64,000 bases of DNA from an uncultured Bacteroidales bacterium. Its GTDB lineage: Bacteria > Bacteroidota > Bacteroidia > Bacteroidales > Paludibacteraceae. The number at the start of each line of letters is the position of its first letter. Positions within the stretch are counted from its first letter, which is position 1. A program made the translations under genes and the position numbers. Below, piece by piece: positions 16,981 to 26,916 of this stretch. The notes below the pieces were generated by a model. The model worked only from the letters and a program-made list of their open reading frames with translations. It was not told where the DNA came from and did not search any database. The DNA lies in contig CASDOZ010000001.1 of NCBI GenBank assembly GCA_949282265.1, positions 1-64,000 of the forward strand, in the 5' to 3' direction.

Positions 16981-19344
16981 TTAATTAATCACCAATATTT
17001 TGGTTATTCCACGTTCAGAACCATCTTCTGTCAAACAAATTGCAAGATACACACCCGTACTCACTTTTTTGCCTGATTTATTTTTCCCATCCCAAATTGC
17101 CAAGCTACCATTTGATTTAGTTTCATAAACCAAATTACCTGCAACATCTGTAATTTTAACTGTAGTATTATCAACCAAGCCTGTTATTGTTATCACACCC
17201 GTATAAGTTTCCCGTACTGGATTAGGATAAGCGTATATATAGTCAAAACCATCACCCCCTTTTGCCGCATCGCTCTGATATGAAAGCAGACCACTTCCCG
17301 TACCGATAAAAACCTCACCCGTAACAGGATTAATCGCAATAGACAATATGTCATTAGATGTCAAAGGACTATTAGCTGTCGTGAAATGTTGGATTGTTTC
17401 CTGTCCATCAGCCGACATTAAATATACACCCGAGGCTCCCGTGCCTATCCATTTACGATTTGCACCGTCTATAGCAATAGCTTTAATTTCTTCCTTCTCC
17501 AACAAGAAGTCAGCTAAATTAGTACCATCATTACGCGGGATCTTAATCCGAGTACAACTATTGGTGCCATCAAATATATTGTTCGGATTGGAAAAGACAA
17601 GAGGACCGACATCCGTACCTACCCAAATAGCACCATCATTATCTTGTGCCATACAATAAATACTCGCAGGAATTATAGAATTATTATCTTGGTCAAAAAA
17701 TTCTGCTATAAATACAGCTTTGTCATCCGATGTTTCTTCCAAAGTACCGTTATCATCAAAAACCAAAATACCCGGACTTGACCGAACCGAATTAATCCAT
17801 TTATGATTTTTATTTTGTGAAGAAATCAATACCGAACCAAGTGTTGGTTTATTCATTAAATCTCCAACTCCCAAACTTAACCATTCCCCATTTGAAGATA
17901 GCACTTTCAAGGCCTTATTGATATTAGAATTTGCTATCCAAAGATTTCCTTCCGCATCATAGGTAATTCCGTCCAAACGTATATAACCATATTGTTTTGA
18001 CCATATTTCACCAGGAAAAATAGTTTCTAAACTACTATTATCATGCGTGTATTGGGCATGAAACTGGTTATTCCGATATTCATAAAGTCCAGCTCCATAG
18101 CTGGTAATATAAAAATGCGAATTATCGTTCGGGGCAACAGCAATATCCATAAAGTCAACAATTGGAAGTTCCGTCTTAGTATGTATATATTTCCCTCTTT
18201 GTGCACTCCATACACCATCCCAGATATTTGTCCATTCTCCATTCTCGTACATCATGACATAACCAGGAAGATTATATTGGGAAGCCCAACGCCCCCCTTG
18301 AACCATAAATAATTTCTTGCCGGAAAATTGCAGCCGGTAAGGCACATTTACTTGCGGTCCATTAGGAATGTATTTATTCTGTGATTGTGTTTGGGCATTA
18401 TAACAAACAATACCTTGCTCCCCAGCTGCAAACCAATATAAATCAGCAGCGCTATCATATTCCGCATCTTGGACTCCTGATGTACCTGGCAAATAACTAT
18501 AAGCATACGTAACATCAAACCGATATACTACATCCGAGTACGCCAACAAAATATTGTCATTGGAATGGACTTTCGTAAAGACCGCATCCGAAACCCGCTG
18601 CCATGCGCCGTTTGTCAGCCTATACAAATAATTCCCCCGAAGTAACAAAAGCTCATTATTGAAAGCATGTACCTGAACGACAGTTCCAGAACCCGGCAAA
18701 GAAATCTTATGCCAATTTTCATAATTAATCAAATGAGCGCTGGTAATATCTGCCTGATATACGTCCGTTATCGTATTGGCATAAATAGAATTACCTACTA
18801 CAGTAATAGTTTGCACATCTACCTCTGCCGCGAAATCACCAATATAGTAAGTCTCAGCTATTTCCTTCTTGGATAGATTCAATACCACAATGCCAAACTT
18901 ACAGGCCAAATATGCTTTCCCTCCATAAAAATAAATGGAATTGACTTCTTTACTCGCCGTCATCGACTTGTTGTACAAATCAGGAATATTTTCCACACCA
19001 CCGGAACGCAACAAATCAATATTGCCATTGCTATACACAATCACCAATGTTTCCGTTTCATAGTCATATTCCATGCAAGAAACCTGCGTACCACTCAAAC
19101 CGGATATTTTACTATAATACTCCACATTTTCATCACGCTTGTCCACAGAAAAGAGCGAACCTTCGCTTAATCCGAAAACCTTGTTCTCTGATTGTGCAAT
19201 CCGTGAAACACTGGTATAAGCAAAATGTGTCCGCCATTGCCCCATAGCAAGTTGTGCCGACACATCTGGGGAAAATATTACCATGCAAAATATGGACAAC
19301 AGCAAACACCTGATATCTTTCAATCTATCCATTATGAGAATCAT
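16981..19344 (-). CDS. porZ: PorZ-like T9SS component: beta-propeller protein with T9SS sorting domain
   Basis: 787 residues, or 783 from the second ATG at 19332, which starts the signal peptide ([22 protein letters not shown], read across the hydrophobic core). The body is a two-part beta-propeller ([15 protein letters not shown] start, [54 protein letters not shown]). The C-terminus (about 695-787: [31 protein letters not shown]) is a T9SS sorting domain. PorZ belongs to the attachment complex with PorU, PorV and PorQ and hands lipid-linked sugar to PorU for cargo anchoring. Its presence supports a working T9SS for the BspA-like and C10 proteins in this window. The start overlaps the rdgB stop by 4 bp (ATGA). 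Confidence 0.82.
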   Translation of the reverse strand: MILIMDRLKDIRCLLLSIFCMVIFSPDVSAQLAMGQWRTHFAYTSVSRIAQSENKVFGLSEGSLFSVDKRDENVEYYSKISGLSGTQVSCMEYDYETETLVIVYSNGNIDLLRSGGVENIPDLYNKSMTASKEVNSIYFYGGKAYLACKFGIVVLNLSKKEIAETYYIGDFAAEVDVQTITVVGNSIYANTITDVYQADITSAHLINYENWHKISLPGSGTVVQVHAFNNELLLLRGNYLYRLTNGAWQRVSDAVFTKVHSNDNILLAYSDVVYRFDVTYAYSYLPGTSGVQDAEYDSAADLYWFAAGEQGIVCYNAQTQSQNKYIPNGPQVNVPYRLQFSGKKLFMVQGGRWASQYNLPGYVMMYENGEWTNIWDGVWSAQRGKYIHTKTELPIVDFMDIAVAPNDNSHFYITSYGAGLYEYRNNQFHAQYTHDNSSLETIFPGEIWSKQYGYIRLDGITYDAEGNLWIANSNINKALKVLSSNGEWLSLGVGDLMNKPTLGSVLISSQNKNHKWINSVRSSPGILVFDDNGTLEETSDDKAVFIAEFFDQDNNSIIPASIYCMAQDNDGAIWVGTDVGPLVFSNPNNIFDGTNSCTRIKIPRNDGTNLADFLLEKEEIKAIAIDGANRKWIGTGASGVYLMSADGQETIQHFTTANSPLTSNDILSIAINPVTGEVFIGTGSGLLSYQSDAAKGGDGFDYIYAYPNPVRETYTGVITITGLVDNTTVKITDVAGNLVYETKSNGSLAIWDGKNKSGKKVSTGVYLAICLTEDGSERGITKILVIN

Positions 19345-19922
19345 ATTGAATTACTTGTTAAAAAATGAACCAATTTTTTGATAGCATTAGCACGATGGCT
19401 AATTTTGTTCTTTTGTTCCAAGGACAACTCAGCAAATGTCTGGGTGTAACCGGACGGCATAAAAATCGAGTCATAACCAAAACCTTGCACACCTCGCTCC
19501 GTTTCTGTTATCTGGCCATTGACAGTGCCATCAAACATGTATTTATTCCCTTTCATAATCAAGACGACAACAGTCCTGAAACGAGCCGAACGATTTGGCT
19601 TGCCGGACATATCAGCCAGCAATTTCTTCCGATTTGCCAGCGAATCGTGCTGCTCTCCTGCGTAACGGGCCGAACGGACGCCAGGCGCACCATTCAATGC
19701 ATCTACTTCCAAACCCGTATCATCGGCAAAACAATCAACCCCGTAAGTATTAAAAATATATTCCGCCTTTATCTGAGCATTACCCTCCAAAGTGTCTGCC
19801 GTCTCCGGTATATCCACCTGACAACCTATATCGGACAAACTCAATATATTTATCTTGCCATGTAACATGGCGCGGATTTCTTCCAACTTATGAGCGTTAT
19901 TCGTTGCAAAAACCAAATCCAT
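19341..19922 (-). CDS. rdgB: dITP/XTP pyrophosphatase (RdgB/HAM1 family)
   Basis: 193 residues from the ATG at 19922. The frame is open 80 codons further, but those overlap the divergent promoter region of the S41 protease gene and show no homology. The enzyme hydrolyses non-canonical purine triphosphates (dITP, XTP) to monophosphates and so cleans the nucleotide pool. Motifs: [12 protein letters not shown] at the N-terminus, [20 protein letters not shown] with the metal-binding Asp pair, GFGYDSIF, and the terminal [11 protein letters not shown]. The stop overlaps the porZ start. Confidence 0.93.
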   Translation of the reverse strand: MDLVFATNNAHKLEEIRAMLHGKINILSLSDIGCQVDIPETADTLEGNAQIKAEYIFNTYGVDCFADDTGLEVDALNGAPGVRSARYAGEQHDSLANRKKLLADMSGKPNRSARFRTVVVLIMKGNKYMFDGTVNGQITETERGVQGFGYDSIFMPSGYTQTFAELSLEQKNKISHRANAIKKLVHFLTSNSI

Positions 19923-20039
19923 TCTACTCCTTGTTTTCTGTATTAAAGGGGCAAAGATAATGATTTCTAACGATTTTATAGTTACTGTTAACGCTATTTG
20001 AGTCGTTTTTAAACAATACCGTATTTCGATTATTCTTTG

Positions 20040-20047
20040 TACCTTTG
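20040..20047 (+). promoter_or_regulatory. Candidate -7 box (TACCTTTG) for the S41 protease gene
   Basis: TACCTTTG fits TAnnTTTG and lies 30 bp before the ATG at 20077. No TTG at standard spacing is visible, so the -33 element is weak or absent. Confidence 0.45.
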
Positions 20048-20076
20048 TAGTTTCAATCAAAAATTCTTTGGACAAA

Positions 20077-21663
20077 ATGAAAAAAACAAGATTAATAGCA
20101 TTGATATTGACGATGATAAACTGTTGGCCAACAAAAGCACAACAAGATTTTTCGGTCAACACACGAAAACTTCAATATGTTTTAGGAGCCATCGACAGGC
20201 TGTACGTTGACACGGTCGATATAAACAAAGTCACGGAAAATGCTATTGTCAGCGTGCTGGAAGAACTTGATCCTCATTCGGTATATATTCCACAAAAGGA
20301 GCTGCAACAAGCCAACGAACCCTTAGAAGGCAGTTTTGAAGGAATAGGCATACAATTCCAAATGCTGGAAGACACTTTGTTTGTCATTCAAACCATAGCG
20401 GGTTGCCCGGCAGAACGGGTCGGCATCCGGGCAGGAGACCGCATGATTGAAATTGAAGATTCGATTATTGCGGGCGTAAAAATCCAGAATTCTGATATCA
20501 TGCGCCGCCTACGTGGCAAAAAAGGCACAACGGTCAGAGTAAAAATGCTACGTGCCGGCGTCCCCGAGCTTATAGAATTTCATGTTGTCCGTGACAAAAT
20601 ACCGATTTACAGCCTGGATGCAGCCTACATGGTGGATAAAACAATCGGCTACATCAAAATAAACAATTTCGGCGCAACCACGTTAGACGAATTCCAAAAA
20701 GCCTTGTCCACTTTAAAGAAAGAAGGGATGAAAAGCCTGATTCTGGATTTGCAAGGCAATGGCGGAGGCTACTTGAATGCCGCCATAAACTTGGCGGATG
20801 AATTCTTGGGGAAAAACAAGTTGATTGTTTATACGCAAGGAATACATCAACCCAAAACCACGGCCACCGCAACCAACCAAGGAGATTTTGAGCAAGGAAA
20901 CCTGATTGTATTGATAGACGAAACTTCCGCCTCTGCCAGCGAAATTGTCAGCGGGGCCGTACAAGATTGGGATAGAGGTGTGCTGGTCGGCAGACGTACA
21001 TTTGGCAAAGGCTTGGTACAAAGACAGTTCATTCTGCCAGACGGTTCCGCCATCCGGCTCACGACCGCACGTTATTATACCCCGACAGGGCGTTGCATTC
21101 AAAAACCCTATAAAGGCATTGATTATCAGAAAGATTTGGAAACACGTTACAAACACGGGGAGCTAATGCATAAAGACAGCATCCATTTTCCGGACTCATT
21201 AAAATATGCGACCTTGACAAGCGAACGCACTGTTTACGGCGGAGGAGGTATCATGCCAGACGTATTTGTGCCGGTAGATACCACAATGACAACAACTTAT
21301 CACCGAAACATAATTGCCAAAGGCGTACTCAACAAATTCTGCGTGCAATACGTGGATATGCATCGCACGGAACTCAAAACGCAATTTCCTGCCTTTGAAG
21401 ATTTTCTGTCCGGCTTTTCCGTATCAGACGACATGCTGGATGAACTTGTTTCCATGGGAAACGAAGCGAATATCGAGTATTCGGAATCGGAATTCCAACG
21501 GTCAAAACGTCTGTTTTCCATACAGATAAAAGCCTTGATTGCAAGGGATATATGGAGTATGCAGGAATATTACAGAGTAATAAACGAACTGAATAATCCA
21601 TTGCAAAAAGCCATTGAAATCATGAAAGACAAAAATCTATACGCAAGTATCCTCGGGAAATAA
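20077..21663 (+). CDS. S41 family C-terminal processing peptidase
   Basis: 528 residues from the ATG at 20077; a TTG at 20068 is in frame but less likely. A signal peptide ([16 protein letters not shown]...TKA, then QQ) is followed by an N-terminal helical region, a PDZ domain (about 85-170: [24 protein letters not shown]) and the S41 core. The core has [20 protein letters not shown], the serine cluster [12 protein letters not shown] (284-291) and the general-base Lys 311 in RTFGKGLVQ. These proteases cleave exposed C-terminal tails of periplasmic proteins. The C-terminal 120 residues are a helical extension usual in Bacteroidota members. pnuC follows 19 bp later. Confidence 0.92.
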   Translation: MKKTRLIALILTMINCWPTKAQQDFSVNTRKLQYVLGAIDRLYVDTVDINKVTENAIVSVLEELDPHSVYIPQKELQQANEPLEGSFEGIGIQFQMLEDTLFVIQTIAGCPAERVGIRAGDRMIEIEDSIIAGVKIQNSDIMRRLRGKKGTTVRVKMLRAGVPELIEFHVVRDKIPIYSLDAAYMVDKTIGYIKINNFGATTLDEFQKALSTLKKEGMKSLILDLQGNGGGYLNAAINLADEFLGKNKLIVYTQGIHQPKTTATATNQGDFEQGNLIVLIDETSASASEIVSGAVQDWDRGVLVGRRTFGKGLVQRQFILPDGSAIRLTTARYYTPTGRCIQKPYKGIDYQKDLETRYKHGELMHKDSIHFPDSLKYATLTSERTVYGGGGIMPDVFVPVDTTMTTTYHRNIIAKGVLNKFCVQYVDMHRTELKTQFPAFEDFLSGFSVSDDMLDELVSMGNEANIEYSESEFQRSKRLFSIQIKALIARDIWSMQEYYRVINELNNPLQKAIEIMKDKNLYASILGK

Positions 21664-21682
21664 GACAGTAAAAGCAGGAAGC

Positions 21683-22276
21683 ATGTACAATTATCTGATT
21701 TCCAACTGGGTAGAAATTGCAGGAACGATTCTGAGCCTTGTTTATCTTTATTTATCCGTAAAGCAAAATGTATGGCTTTGGATTTTCGGATTCGCCAGCT
21801 CCGCTTTGTACATTGCGGTATTTTTCCAAAGCAAGTTTTATGCTGACATGAGCTTGCAAGTATATTATCTGGTAGTCAGTGTTTACGGTTTTTTGCATTG
21901 GACGCTGAAAAAACAAGAATCCGGCGGGAACGACCTGCCTGTCGTATCCGTAAACGGAAAACAAATCATCATGCTATCATTGTCCGCTGTCGCGATTTGG
22001 GCCGTCTATTACTTTGTCCTTAGCAACTTTACAGATTCGGATGTCGCTTTTCCTGACAGCATAACCACCGCATTAAGCATCATAGCAACATGGATGCTCG
22101 CCCGCAAGATGCTGGAACACTGGCTTATCTGGATTTTTGTAGATGCTTTCTCCGCCTTGCTTTATTGGCACAAAGAATTATATTTTACCACGGGTTTGTT
22201 CGCTGTATATACCATCATGGCAATTGTCGGATATCTGCGTTGGAGAAAGGATTTGCATACACTTGCAGTCCTATGA
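21683..22276 (+). CDS. pnuC: Nicotinamide riboside transporter (PnuC family)
   Basis: 197 residues with about seven hydrophobic segments. Family features include an N-terminal IAGTILSLVYLYLSVKQNVW, YADMSLQVYYLVVSVYGFLHW and a C-terminal EHWLIWIFVDAFSALLYW. PnuC facilitates uptake of nicotinamide riboside or, in some relatives, thiamine. No riboswitch or kinase (nadR/tnr) neighbour is seen to fix the substrate. Its last 62 bp overlap the 3' end of the convergent PAP2 gene. Confidence 0.85.
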   Translation: MYNYLISNWVEIAGTILSLVYLYLSVKQNVWLWIFGFASSALYIAVFFQSKFYADMSLQVYYLVVSVYGFLHWTLKKQESGGNDLPVVSVNGKQIIMLSLSAVAIWAVYYFVLSNFTDSDVAFPDSITTALSIIATWMLARKMLEHWLIWIFVDAFSALLYWHKELYFTTGLFAVYTIMAIVGYLRWRKDLHTLAVL

Positions 22277-22871
22277 GCTTTTTGTCATCCAATTTACGCC
22301 ACAGCAATTGGTTCAGTTTGTAAGTCAGGAAAGCACTGCCGGCACCGAGCACCGCACCCGCCAGGACATCTGTCGGATAATGCACACCCAAATTCAAGCG
22401 CGAATAGGCAACTCCGCCCGCCCATAAATAACTCGGCACAATAACATACCACTTGGGATATTGCAGAGTCAACGAAGTGGCCGTGCTAAAAGCAATTGAA
22501 GTGTGCCCGGAAGGGAAACTCGGCGAACCTTCCGTTTCCACATTACGAATATAATCAGGATAAGCCTCATAAGGCCGTGGACGACGAACCGTATATTTCA
22601 AGCCATAAGTCAAAGCAGTTGCCACACCAAGGCTTACGCCTGTACATAACGCATCTTTAAGCAACTGGTCATTATGCGTTGCAAGGGCAGTAATCCCCTG
22701 GACAACAGGAACACCGACAGAAACAACGTACATGCTGGTTGAAAGGACCCGGCTGCAATCATACATGGCGGACTGTCCATTAAAATAGTGCAGAATTTGC
22801 GCATCCTTATTTTGCGGACAAACAGTGCCGGCCACAAACAACAATGAAAAAACAATGACGATATTACGCAT
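22215..22871 (-). CDS. PAP2-family phosphatase, exported
   Basis: 218 residues with a signal peptide (MRNIVIVFSLLFVAGTVC). The three acid-phosphatase motifs are complete: KYTVRRPRP, PSFPSGHTS and SRLNLGVHYPTDV. Such enzymes dephosphorylate lipid phosphates (phosphatidic acid, undecaprenyl pyrophosphate) or small phosphoesters in the periplasm. The substrate cannot be told from sequence. The 3' end overlaps pnuC by 62 bp in convergent orientation. Confidence 0.88.
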   Translation of the reverse strand: MRNIVIVFSLLFVAGTVCPQNKDAQILHYFNGQSAMYDCSRVLSTSMYVVSVGVPVVQGITALATHNDQLLKDALCTGVSLGVATALTYGLKYTVRRPRPYEAYPDYIRNVETEGSPSFPSGHTSIAFSTATSLTLQYPKWYVIVPSYLWAGGVAYSRLNLGVHYPTDVLAGAVLGAGSAFLTYKLNQLLWRKLDDKKLIGLQVYANPFSNADIRQLP

Positions 22872-22955
22872 ATTTTTTCGGCAAAGGTAACATAATAACC
22901 GGATTCCGGAAACATATTGCCATAAAAGCCTATCGGCAATTCCCCAGAAATTGCA

Positions 22956-23399
22956 TTACTTAGGCATTCCACGCATCAAATCCCTGCGGAATTTACGTTC
23001 TGCATCGTAATAAAAGAAAAGTTTTTTCGGACTTAGCAAATGCTCAAGTTTTTTCCGGTAATCAGCAAGCAAGCGGGCTTCTTCTTCATCCTTACGTACC
23101 AACGCCGCATTGGCTGCACGGAAATCATCTTCCGTAAAATTGCTTATATCCTGTTTGCGGCGTTCCGAAAAATAATCCTTTTGCAATCTCCAACTACCCT
23201 GTTCGTATTCCCTATAAACAGGTTCTACTTTTTGCTGTTCTTCGGGCGTAAGCTGCGCTTTTTCCACTATATAGCGCCATTTCCCCGCCAACATTTCTTC
23301 GACCGTGGGACGCGGATGCCTGCAACCCGGCTGGGCATAAATTTGCGCGGAAAGACATAACATCAAGCCGACAGCAAAATATAACTTGCAATTTTTCAT
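22956..23399 (-). CDS. Exported helical protein, Spy/CpxP-like, in sigma-factor operon
   Basis: 147 residues. The signal peptide ends in AQIYAQ; the mature part is charged and helical with LTPEEQQKVEPVYREYE and HLLSPKKLFFYYDAERKF. The LTPEQ-type motif and small helical periplasmic design recall Spy/CpxP and the CnrX-type heavy-metal sensors. Detailed identity is not established. It lies 8 bp after the small membrane protein and third in an operon begun by an ECF sigma factor, so it is likely a target or sensor of that envelope-response unit. Confidence 0.65.
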   Translation of the reverse strand: MKNCKLYFAVGLMLCLSAQIYAQPGCRHPRPTVEEMLAGKWRYIVEKAQLTPEEQQKVEPVYREYEQGSWRLQKDYFSERRKQDISNFTEDDFRAANAALVRKDEEEARLLADYRKKLEHLLSPKKLFFYYDAERKFRRDLMRGMPK

Positions 23400-23407
23400 A
23401 ATCTTAC

Positions 23408-23704
23408 CTATTCGTATGAGTTGACAAAATAACCATAATACACATCCTCCTCTAACTGGGACAGCAAAAACAATTCATATTCCGCATTGTTACGTTCCAG
23501 ATAATGGTCATACAACAACACGGAAATTTGCACCAGCAGCACAAGCCCGACCACGGCCGCCGCTATGGAAATCCAAAGTCTGATACGTCGTGGTTTTGGT
23601 GACTTTTGTCGGACAATGTCATCAAACCGCGCAGAAAAATCCTCGAAATAGTTCTCCGGCACAGTAAAAGGAAGCCTGTTTTCATGCTGTTTCTTCATAT
23701 CCAT
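23408..23704 (-). CDS. Small single-pass membrane protein, putative anti-sigma factor
   Basis: 98 residues with one membrane helix (about 45-65: LWISIAAAVVGLVLLVQISVL). The N-terminal 40 residues are cytoplasmic-type and carry LPFTVPENYFEDF, a motif I recognise from short proteins encoded after ECF sigma genes in Bacteroidota. No zinc-finger HxxxCxxC anti-sigma motif is present. Position (15 bp after the sigma gene) and topology suggest it holds the sigma factor at the membrane, which is inference. Confidence 0.6.
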   Translation of the reverse strand: MDMKKQHENRLPFTVPENYFEDFSARFDDIVRQKSPKPRRIRLWISIAAAVVGLVLLVQISVLLYDHYLERNNAEYELFLLSQLEEDVYYGYFVNSYE

Positions 23705-23719
23705 AGTATTTGTAACGGT

Positions 23720-24316
23720 TTAATGGTTTTTCATAAAATCAGTTATTTTCTTCACTGCGTGATGATAAGAAGCCTTCAACGCCCCGACCGATGTCCCAAG
23801 GACAGCAGCCATGTCCTCATACTTCATATTATCGAAATACTTCATATTAAACACCAAACGTTGCTTTTCCGGCAAAGAAAGTATAGCTTGCTGCAACTTC
23901 TTTTCCGTTTCGTCGCCATCAAAATAAGGATCCGCTTCCATCCTCTGAAATAACATTTCTTCAAAATCACCCAATGGAAGCATGTTACGCTGCCGCTGCT
24001 GCGCCAAAAACGTCAAAGTCTCGTTTGTCGCGATACGGAAAAGCCACGTACCCAGTTTCGATTCCCCCCGGAAATTGTCCACATTGTTCCATGCTTTCAA
24101 AAACGTGTTTTGCAGCAAATCGTTGGCATCTTCATGCACCAGCACCATTTTGCGGATGTGCCAATAAAGCGGCTCTTGATAAAGCCGTACTATCTTGCTA
24201 AAAATAGCTGGGCGCAATCCAGGTTCTTTCAGTTGCCGGACCAACTCATCTTCTGCCAATTCCATACCAACCCGAGCAAGTATTTTTGTTTTTGAATAAG
24301 ACTTTTCTAAGGCCAA
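23720..24316 (-). CDS. ECF-type RNA polymerase sigma factor
   Basis: 198 residues; an alternative start at Met 18 (24265) gives a more typical length. Region 2 is visible in HEDANDLLQNTFLKAWNNV and FRGESKLGTWLFRIATNE, and region 4 in LPEKQRLVFNMKYFDNMKYEDMA and VLGTSVGALKASYHHAVKK. It first transcribes itself, then the small membrane protein and the Spy-like protein. A TACTTTTG -7 box on the minus strand lies at 24333-24340, just before the start. Confidence 0.9.
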   Translation of the reverse strand: MALEKSYSKTKILARVGMELAEDELVRQLKEPGLRPAIFSKIVRLYQEPLYWHIRKMVLVHEDANDLLQNTFLKAWNNVDNFRGESKLGTWLFRIATNETLTFLAQQRQRNMLPLGDFEEMLFQRMEADPYFDGDETEKKLQQAILSLPEKQRLVFNMKYFDNMKYEDMAAVLGTSVGALKASYHHAVKKITDFMKNH

Positions 24317-24332
24317 AAGGTTTAAAACACAA

Positions 24333-24360
24333 CAAAAGTAAGATTATTTTTTTACTTTTG
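24333..24360. promoter_or_regulatory. Divergent -7 boxes between the sigma-factor gene and the DUF5063 gene
   Basis: Read on the minus strand, 24340 to 24333 is TACTTTTG, placed for the sigma gene. On the plus strand, 24353-24360 is also TACTTTTG, placed for the gene at 24391. No clear TTG -33 elements were found for either. Confidence 0.45.
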
Positions 24361-24390
24361 CACGGTATTTCATACTGCGTCAATTGATAT

Positions 24391-24948
24391 ATGGAAATAA
24401 ATTATGACCAGCTTCCCGACCATTACGTGTATAGCCAGGAAGTCATTGAGTTTGTCACCGTGGTGGCGGAAACCTGCCTCTTTTTGGAACGGGCGGGACA
24501 AAGCACAAAAACAGAGTTTGTTGACAAGGCGACCAAAATACTGCCGTTACTGTACTTGAAAACCGTATTATTGGAACAGCCACAGCACTTGCTTGACGGA
24601 TTTACAGAACAATTCGTCAGCGAAGAAGATTACAATTACGTAAACAACCAGATACAGAATGTTTTAGGTTCGGATGACACTTATTTGGACACTTTCCATA
24701 CGGAAATGCAATACAGCGAAATGCCCGTGGCTGCCACCATTTCGGAGAACCTTACCGACATTTACCAGGAAATCAAAAATCTGGCCGGCAATTACCAGAC
24801 AGGAGAAACGGAGGTCATGAACGATGCCTTGGCCGACTGCATGGAAGCGTTTTGGGAACATTGGGGACAAAAAACGTTAAGTGCATTACAAGCATTACAC
24901 GCCATAAAACGGAACAGGAACACAGAAGAGGAGGATTATTGCGGATGA
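24391..24948 (+). CDS. DUF5063 domain-containing protein
   Basis: 185 residues, acidic and helical, no signal peptide or membrane helix. The YSQEVIEFVTVVAETCLFLE start and EAFWEHWGQKTLSALQALH end match what I know as DUF5063, a family of unknown function. Its stop overlaps the next gene's start (ATGA at 24945-24948), and a strong AGGAGG ribosome site for that gene lies inside its 3' end. The DUF5063, 3'-5' exonuclease and RlmI-like order is recurrent in Bacteroidota and hints at an RNA-related role. Confidence 0.8.
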   Translation: MEINYDQLPDHYVYSQEVIEFVTVVAETCLFLERAGQSTKTEFVDKATKILPLLYLKTVLLEQPQHLLDGFTEQFVSEEDYNYVNNQIQNVLGSDDTYLDTFHTEMQYSEMPVAATISENLTDIYQEIKNLAGNYQTGETEVMNDALADCMEAFWEHWGQKTLSALQALHAIKRNRNTEEEDYCG

Positions 24949-25583
24949 ATATGTACCAACACAAAATAACAAAAACAGAACTGAACACACTACCGCCTGC
25001 CAGTTTCCCAGGCAAAATTGTCATCATAGACAAAACCGAACAAATTGCAACTGCCATCAATTTTCTACGACAACACGACACCGTCGGAATAGACACTGAG
25101 ACAAGGCCATCGTTTGCCAAAGGCATACGATTTTCCGTCGCGCTGCTCCAAATCGCGACACAAGAACAATGCTTCCTGTTCCGGTTAAACAAAACAGGAC
25201 TGACAGCCGAAATTGCCGAATTTTTAAGTGACAAAAACATAAAGAAAATAGGACTTGCCCTGCGTGACGATTTCAATGCATTAGCCAGACGCCACCGGTT
25301 CACCCCAACCAATTGCATAGACCTGCAAACCATCGTGCAACAATACGGCATTCTGGACATGGGGCTGCAAAAAATTTTCGGTATTGTATTCGGGCAACGC
25401 ATATCCAAATCACAACAACTGACCAATTGGGAAAACGAAACACTGACCGAACAACAACAACGTTATGCAGCCACCGACGCTTGGGCTACATTAATGATAT
25501 ACAAAGAATTGGAGCACATGCCGCGCCTCTCCAAAAAGGAAATTGAAGAACTTATACAACAGCAAAATCCAGCAAATCCATGA
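24945..25583 (+). CDS. DEDDy 3'-5' exonuclease domain protein
   Basis: 212 residues from the ATG at 24945, preceded by GAGGAGG; the longer frame from 24852 overlaps the coding part of DUF5063. The exonuclease motifs are complete: VGIDTETRPSF (Exo I, DxE), LALRDDFNALAR (Exo II) and YAATDAWATLMIY (Exo III, YxxxD). The family includes RNase D and the WRN exonuclease. As a stand-alone domain it probably trims RNA or DNA 3' ends. It overlaps the following rlmI-like gene by 4 bp, so translation is likely coupled. Confidence 0.9.
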   Translation: MNMYQHKITKTELNTLPPASFPGKIVIIDKTEQIATAINFLRQHDTVGIDTETRPSFAKGIRFSVALLQIATQEQCFLFRLNKTGLTAEIAEFLSDKNIKKIGLALRDDFNALARRHRFTPTNCIDLQTIVQQYGILDMGLQKIFGIVFGQRISKSQQLTNWENETLTEQQQRYAATDAWATLMIYKELEHMPRLSKKEIEELIQQQNPANP

Positions 25584-26764
25584 TAACCGTTCATTTAAAA
25601 CCGCATAAGGAAGAAAGCCTGCTCCGTTTCCACCCGTGGGTATTTTCCGGCGCCATCCAAACAATAGATGGACAGCCACAAGAAGGCGATATCGTACAAG
25701 TACGCGACAGCCGGGATAATATTCTCGGTGTCGGACACTACCAGATAGGAAGCATTGCAGTACGCATACTTTCATTCCACGATGAAGCCATAAACAGCGA
25801 TTTCTGGAAAAAACGCATAAGCCAAAGTTATGAAATGAGGCACGAACTGGGGTTGGATGTGCCTATGCAAAACAACACTTACCGCCTCATACATGGCGAA
25901 GGGGATTTCCTACCTGGACTTGTCATTGACATATATGGCGATACAGCAGTGATGCAAGCTCACTCGGTCGGCATGCACAAGGAACGGCAACGCATAGCAC
26001 AAACAGTTGCCGAAATAATACCAACTGTCAAAAACGTCTATTACAAGTCGGAGGGGACATTACCCTACAAAGCCCCAATCGATACTGCTGAAAAACAAGA
26101 CGGCTACCTGATAGGCGGAAACGGCAACGACACTGCCATAGAAAATGGCCTGCGATTCCGTATAGACTGGCTACGAGGCCAGAAAACCGGATTTTTTGTG
26201 GACCAACGCCAAAACCGCGCACTATTGGAACAATACGCCCGCGGGGGGAACGTATTGAATATGTTCTGCTACACAGGTGGTTTTTCTGTATACGCATTAC
26301 GTGGTGGAGCCAAATCAGTGCATTCGGTGGACAGTTCTGCAAAAGCCATAGAGCTAACCAACGAAAACGTAATGTTGAATTTCCCGCAATGCAATAACCA
26401 CGAGGCATTTGCCATGGATGCTTTCAAATATATGGAACAATCACATGACACCTACGACCTTATCATACTCGACCCTCCTGCATTTGCCAAGCACAGGGAC
26501 GCTCTGCGCAATGCCCTACAAGGATACAAACGGCTGAATGCAAAGTCATTCGAGCAAATAAAAAGCAACGGGCTGCTGTTCACCTTTTCCTGCTCGCAGG
26601 CTGTCAGCAAAGACCAGTTCCGCCTGGCCGTATTCAGCGCAGCAGCGCAAACGGGCCGCAAAGTGCGCATATTGCACCAACTGACACAACCAGCTGACCA
26701 TCCAGTGAACATATACCACCCTGAAAGTGAATACTTGAAAGGACTTGTTTTGTGGGTGGAATAA
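25580..26764 (+). CDS. rlmI: Class I SAM-dependent 23S rRNA methyltransferase, RlmI-like
   Basis: 394 residues. Residues 1-70 form a PUA domain (HPWVFSGAIQTIDGQPQEGD). The C-terminal half is a Rossmann methyltransferase with VLNMFCYTGGFSVYALRGGA (motif I), VDSSAKAIELTNENV and LIILDPPAFAKH (motif IV). RlmI makes 5-methylcytosine at C1962 of 23S rRNA in E. coli; orthology of site is inferred. It closes the three-gene overlapping operon begun by DUF5063. Confidence 0.88.
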   Translation: MITVHLKPHKEESLLRFHPWVFSGAIQTIDGQPQEGDIVQVRDSRDNILGVGHYQIGSIAVRILSFHDEAINSDFWKKRISQSYEMRHELGLDVPMQNNTYRLIHGEGDFLPGLVIDIYGDTAVMQAHSVGMHKERQRIAQTVAEIIPTVKNVYYKSEGTLPYKAPIDTAEKQDGYLIGGNGNDTAIENGLRFRIDWLRGQKTGFFVDQRQNRALLEQYARGGNVLNMFCYTGGFSVYALRGGAKSVHSVDSSAKAIELTNENVMLNFPQCNNHEAFAMDAFKYMEQSHDTYDLIILDPPAFAKHRDALRNALQGYKRLNAKSFEQIKSNGLLFTFSCSQAVSKDQFRLAVFSAAAQTGRKVRILHQLTQPADHPVNIYHPESEYLKGLVLWVE

Positions 26765-26807
26765 GCTATTTTACGAAAAATAACACGTTGGCAATGTTAA
26801 AAATATT

Positions 26808-26836
26808 TTGGGCTTTCAAAAACTTTACTACATTTG
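26808..26836 (+). promoter_or_regulatory. Promoter for the ECF sigma factor gene at 26917
   Basis: TTG at 26808-26810 (inside TTTTG), an 18-bp spacer, then TACATTTG at 26829-26836, followed by C. This fits the Bacteroidota housekeeping consensus slightly short. The 80-nt leader before the ATG at 26917 shows no clear structure. Confidence 0.65.
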
Positions 26837-26916
26837 CAGCCGTCAAATCAAATATTAACCTCAAAAATAATTGCCTATTGTACACAATTACTCAATAACC
26901 CGATAAAATTGAAGTA

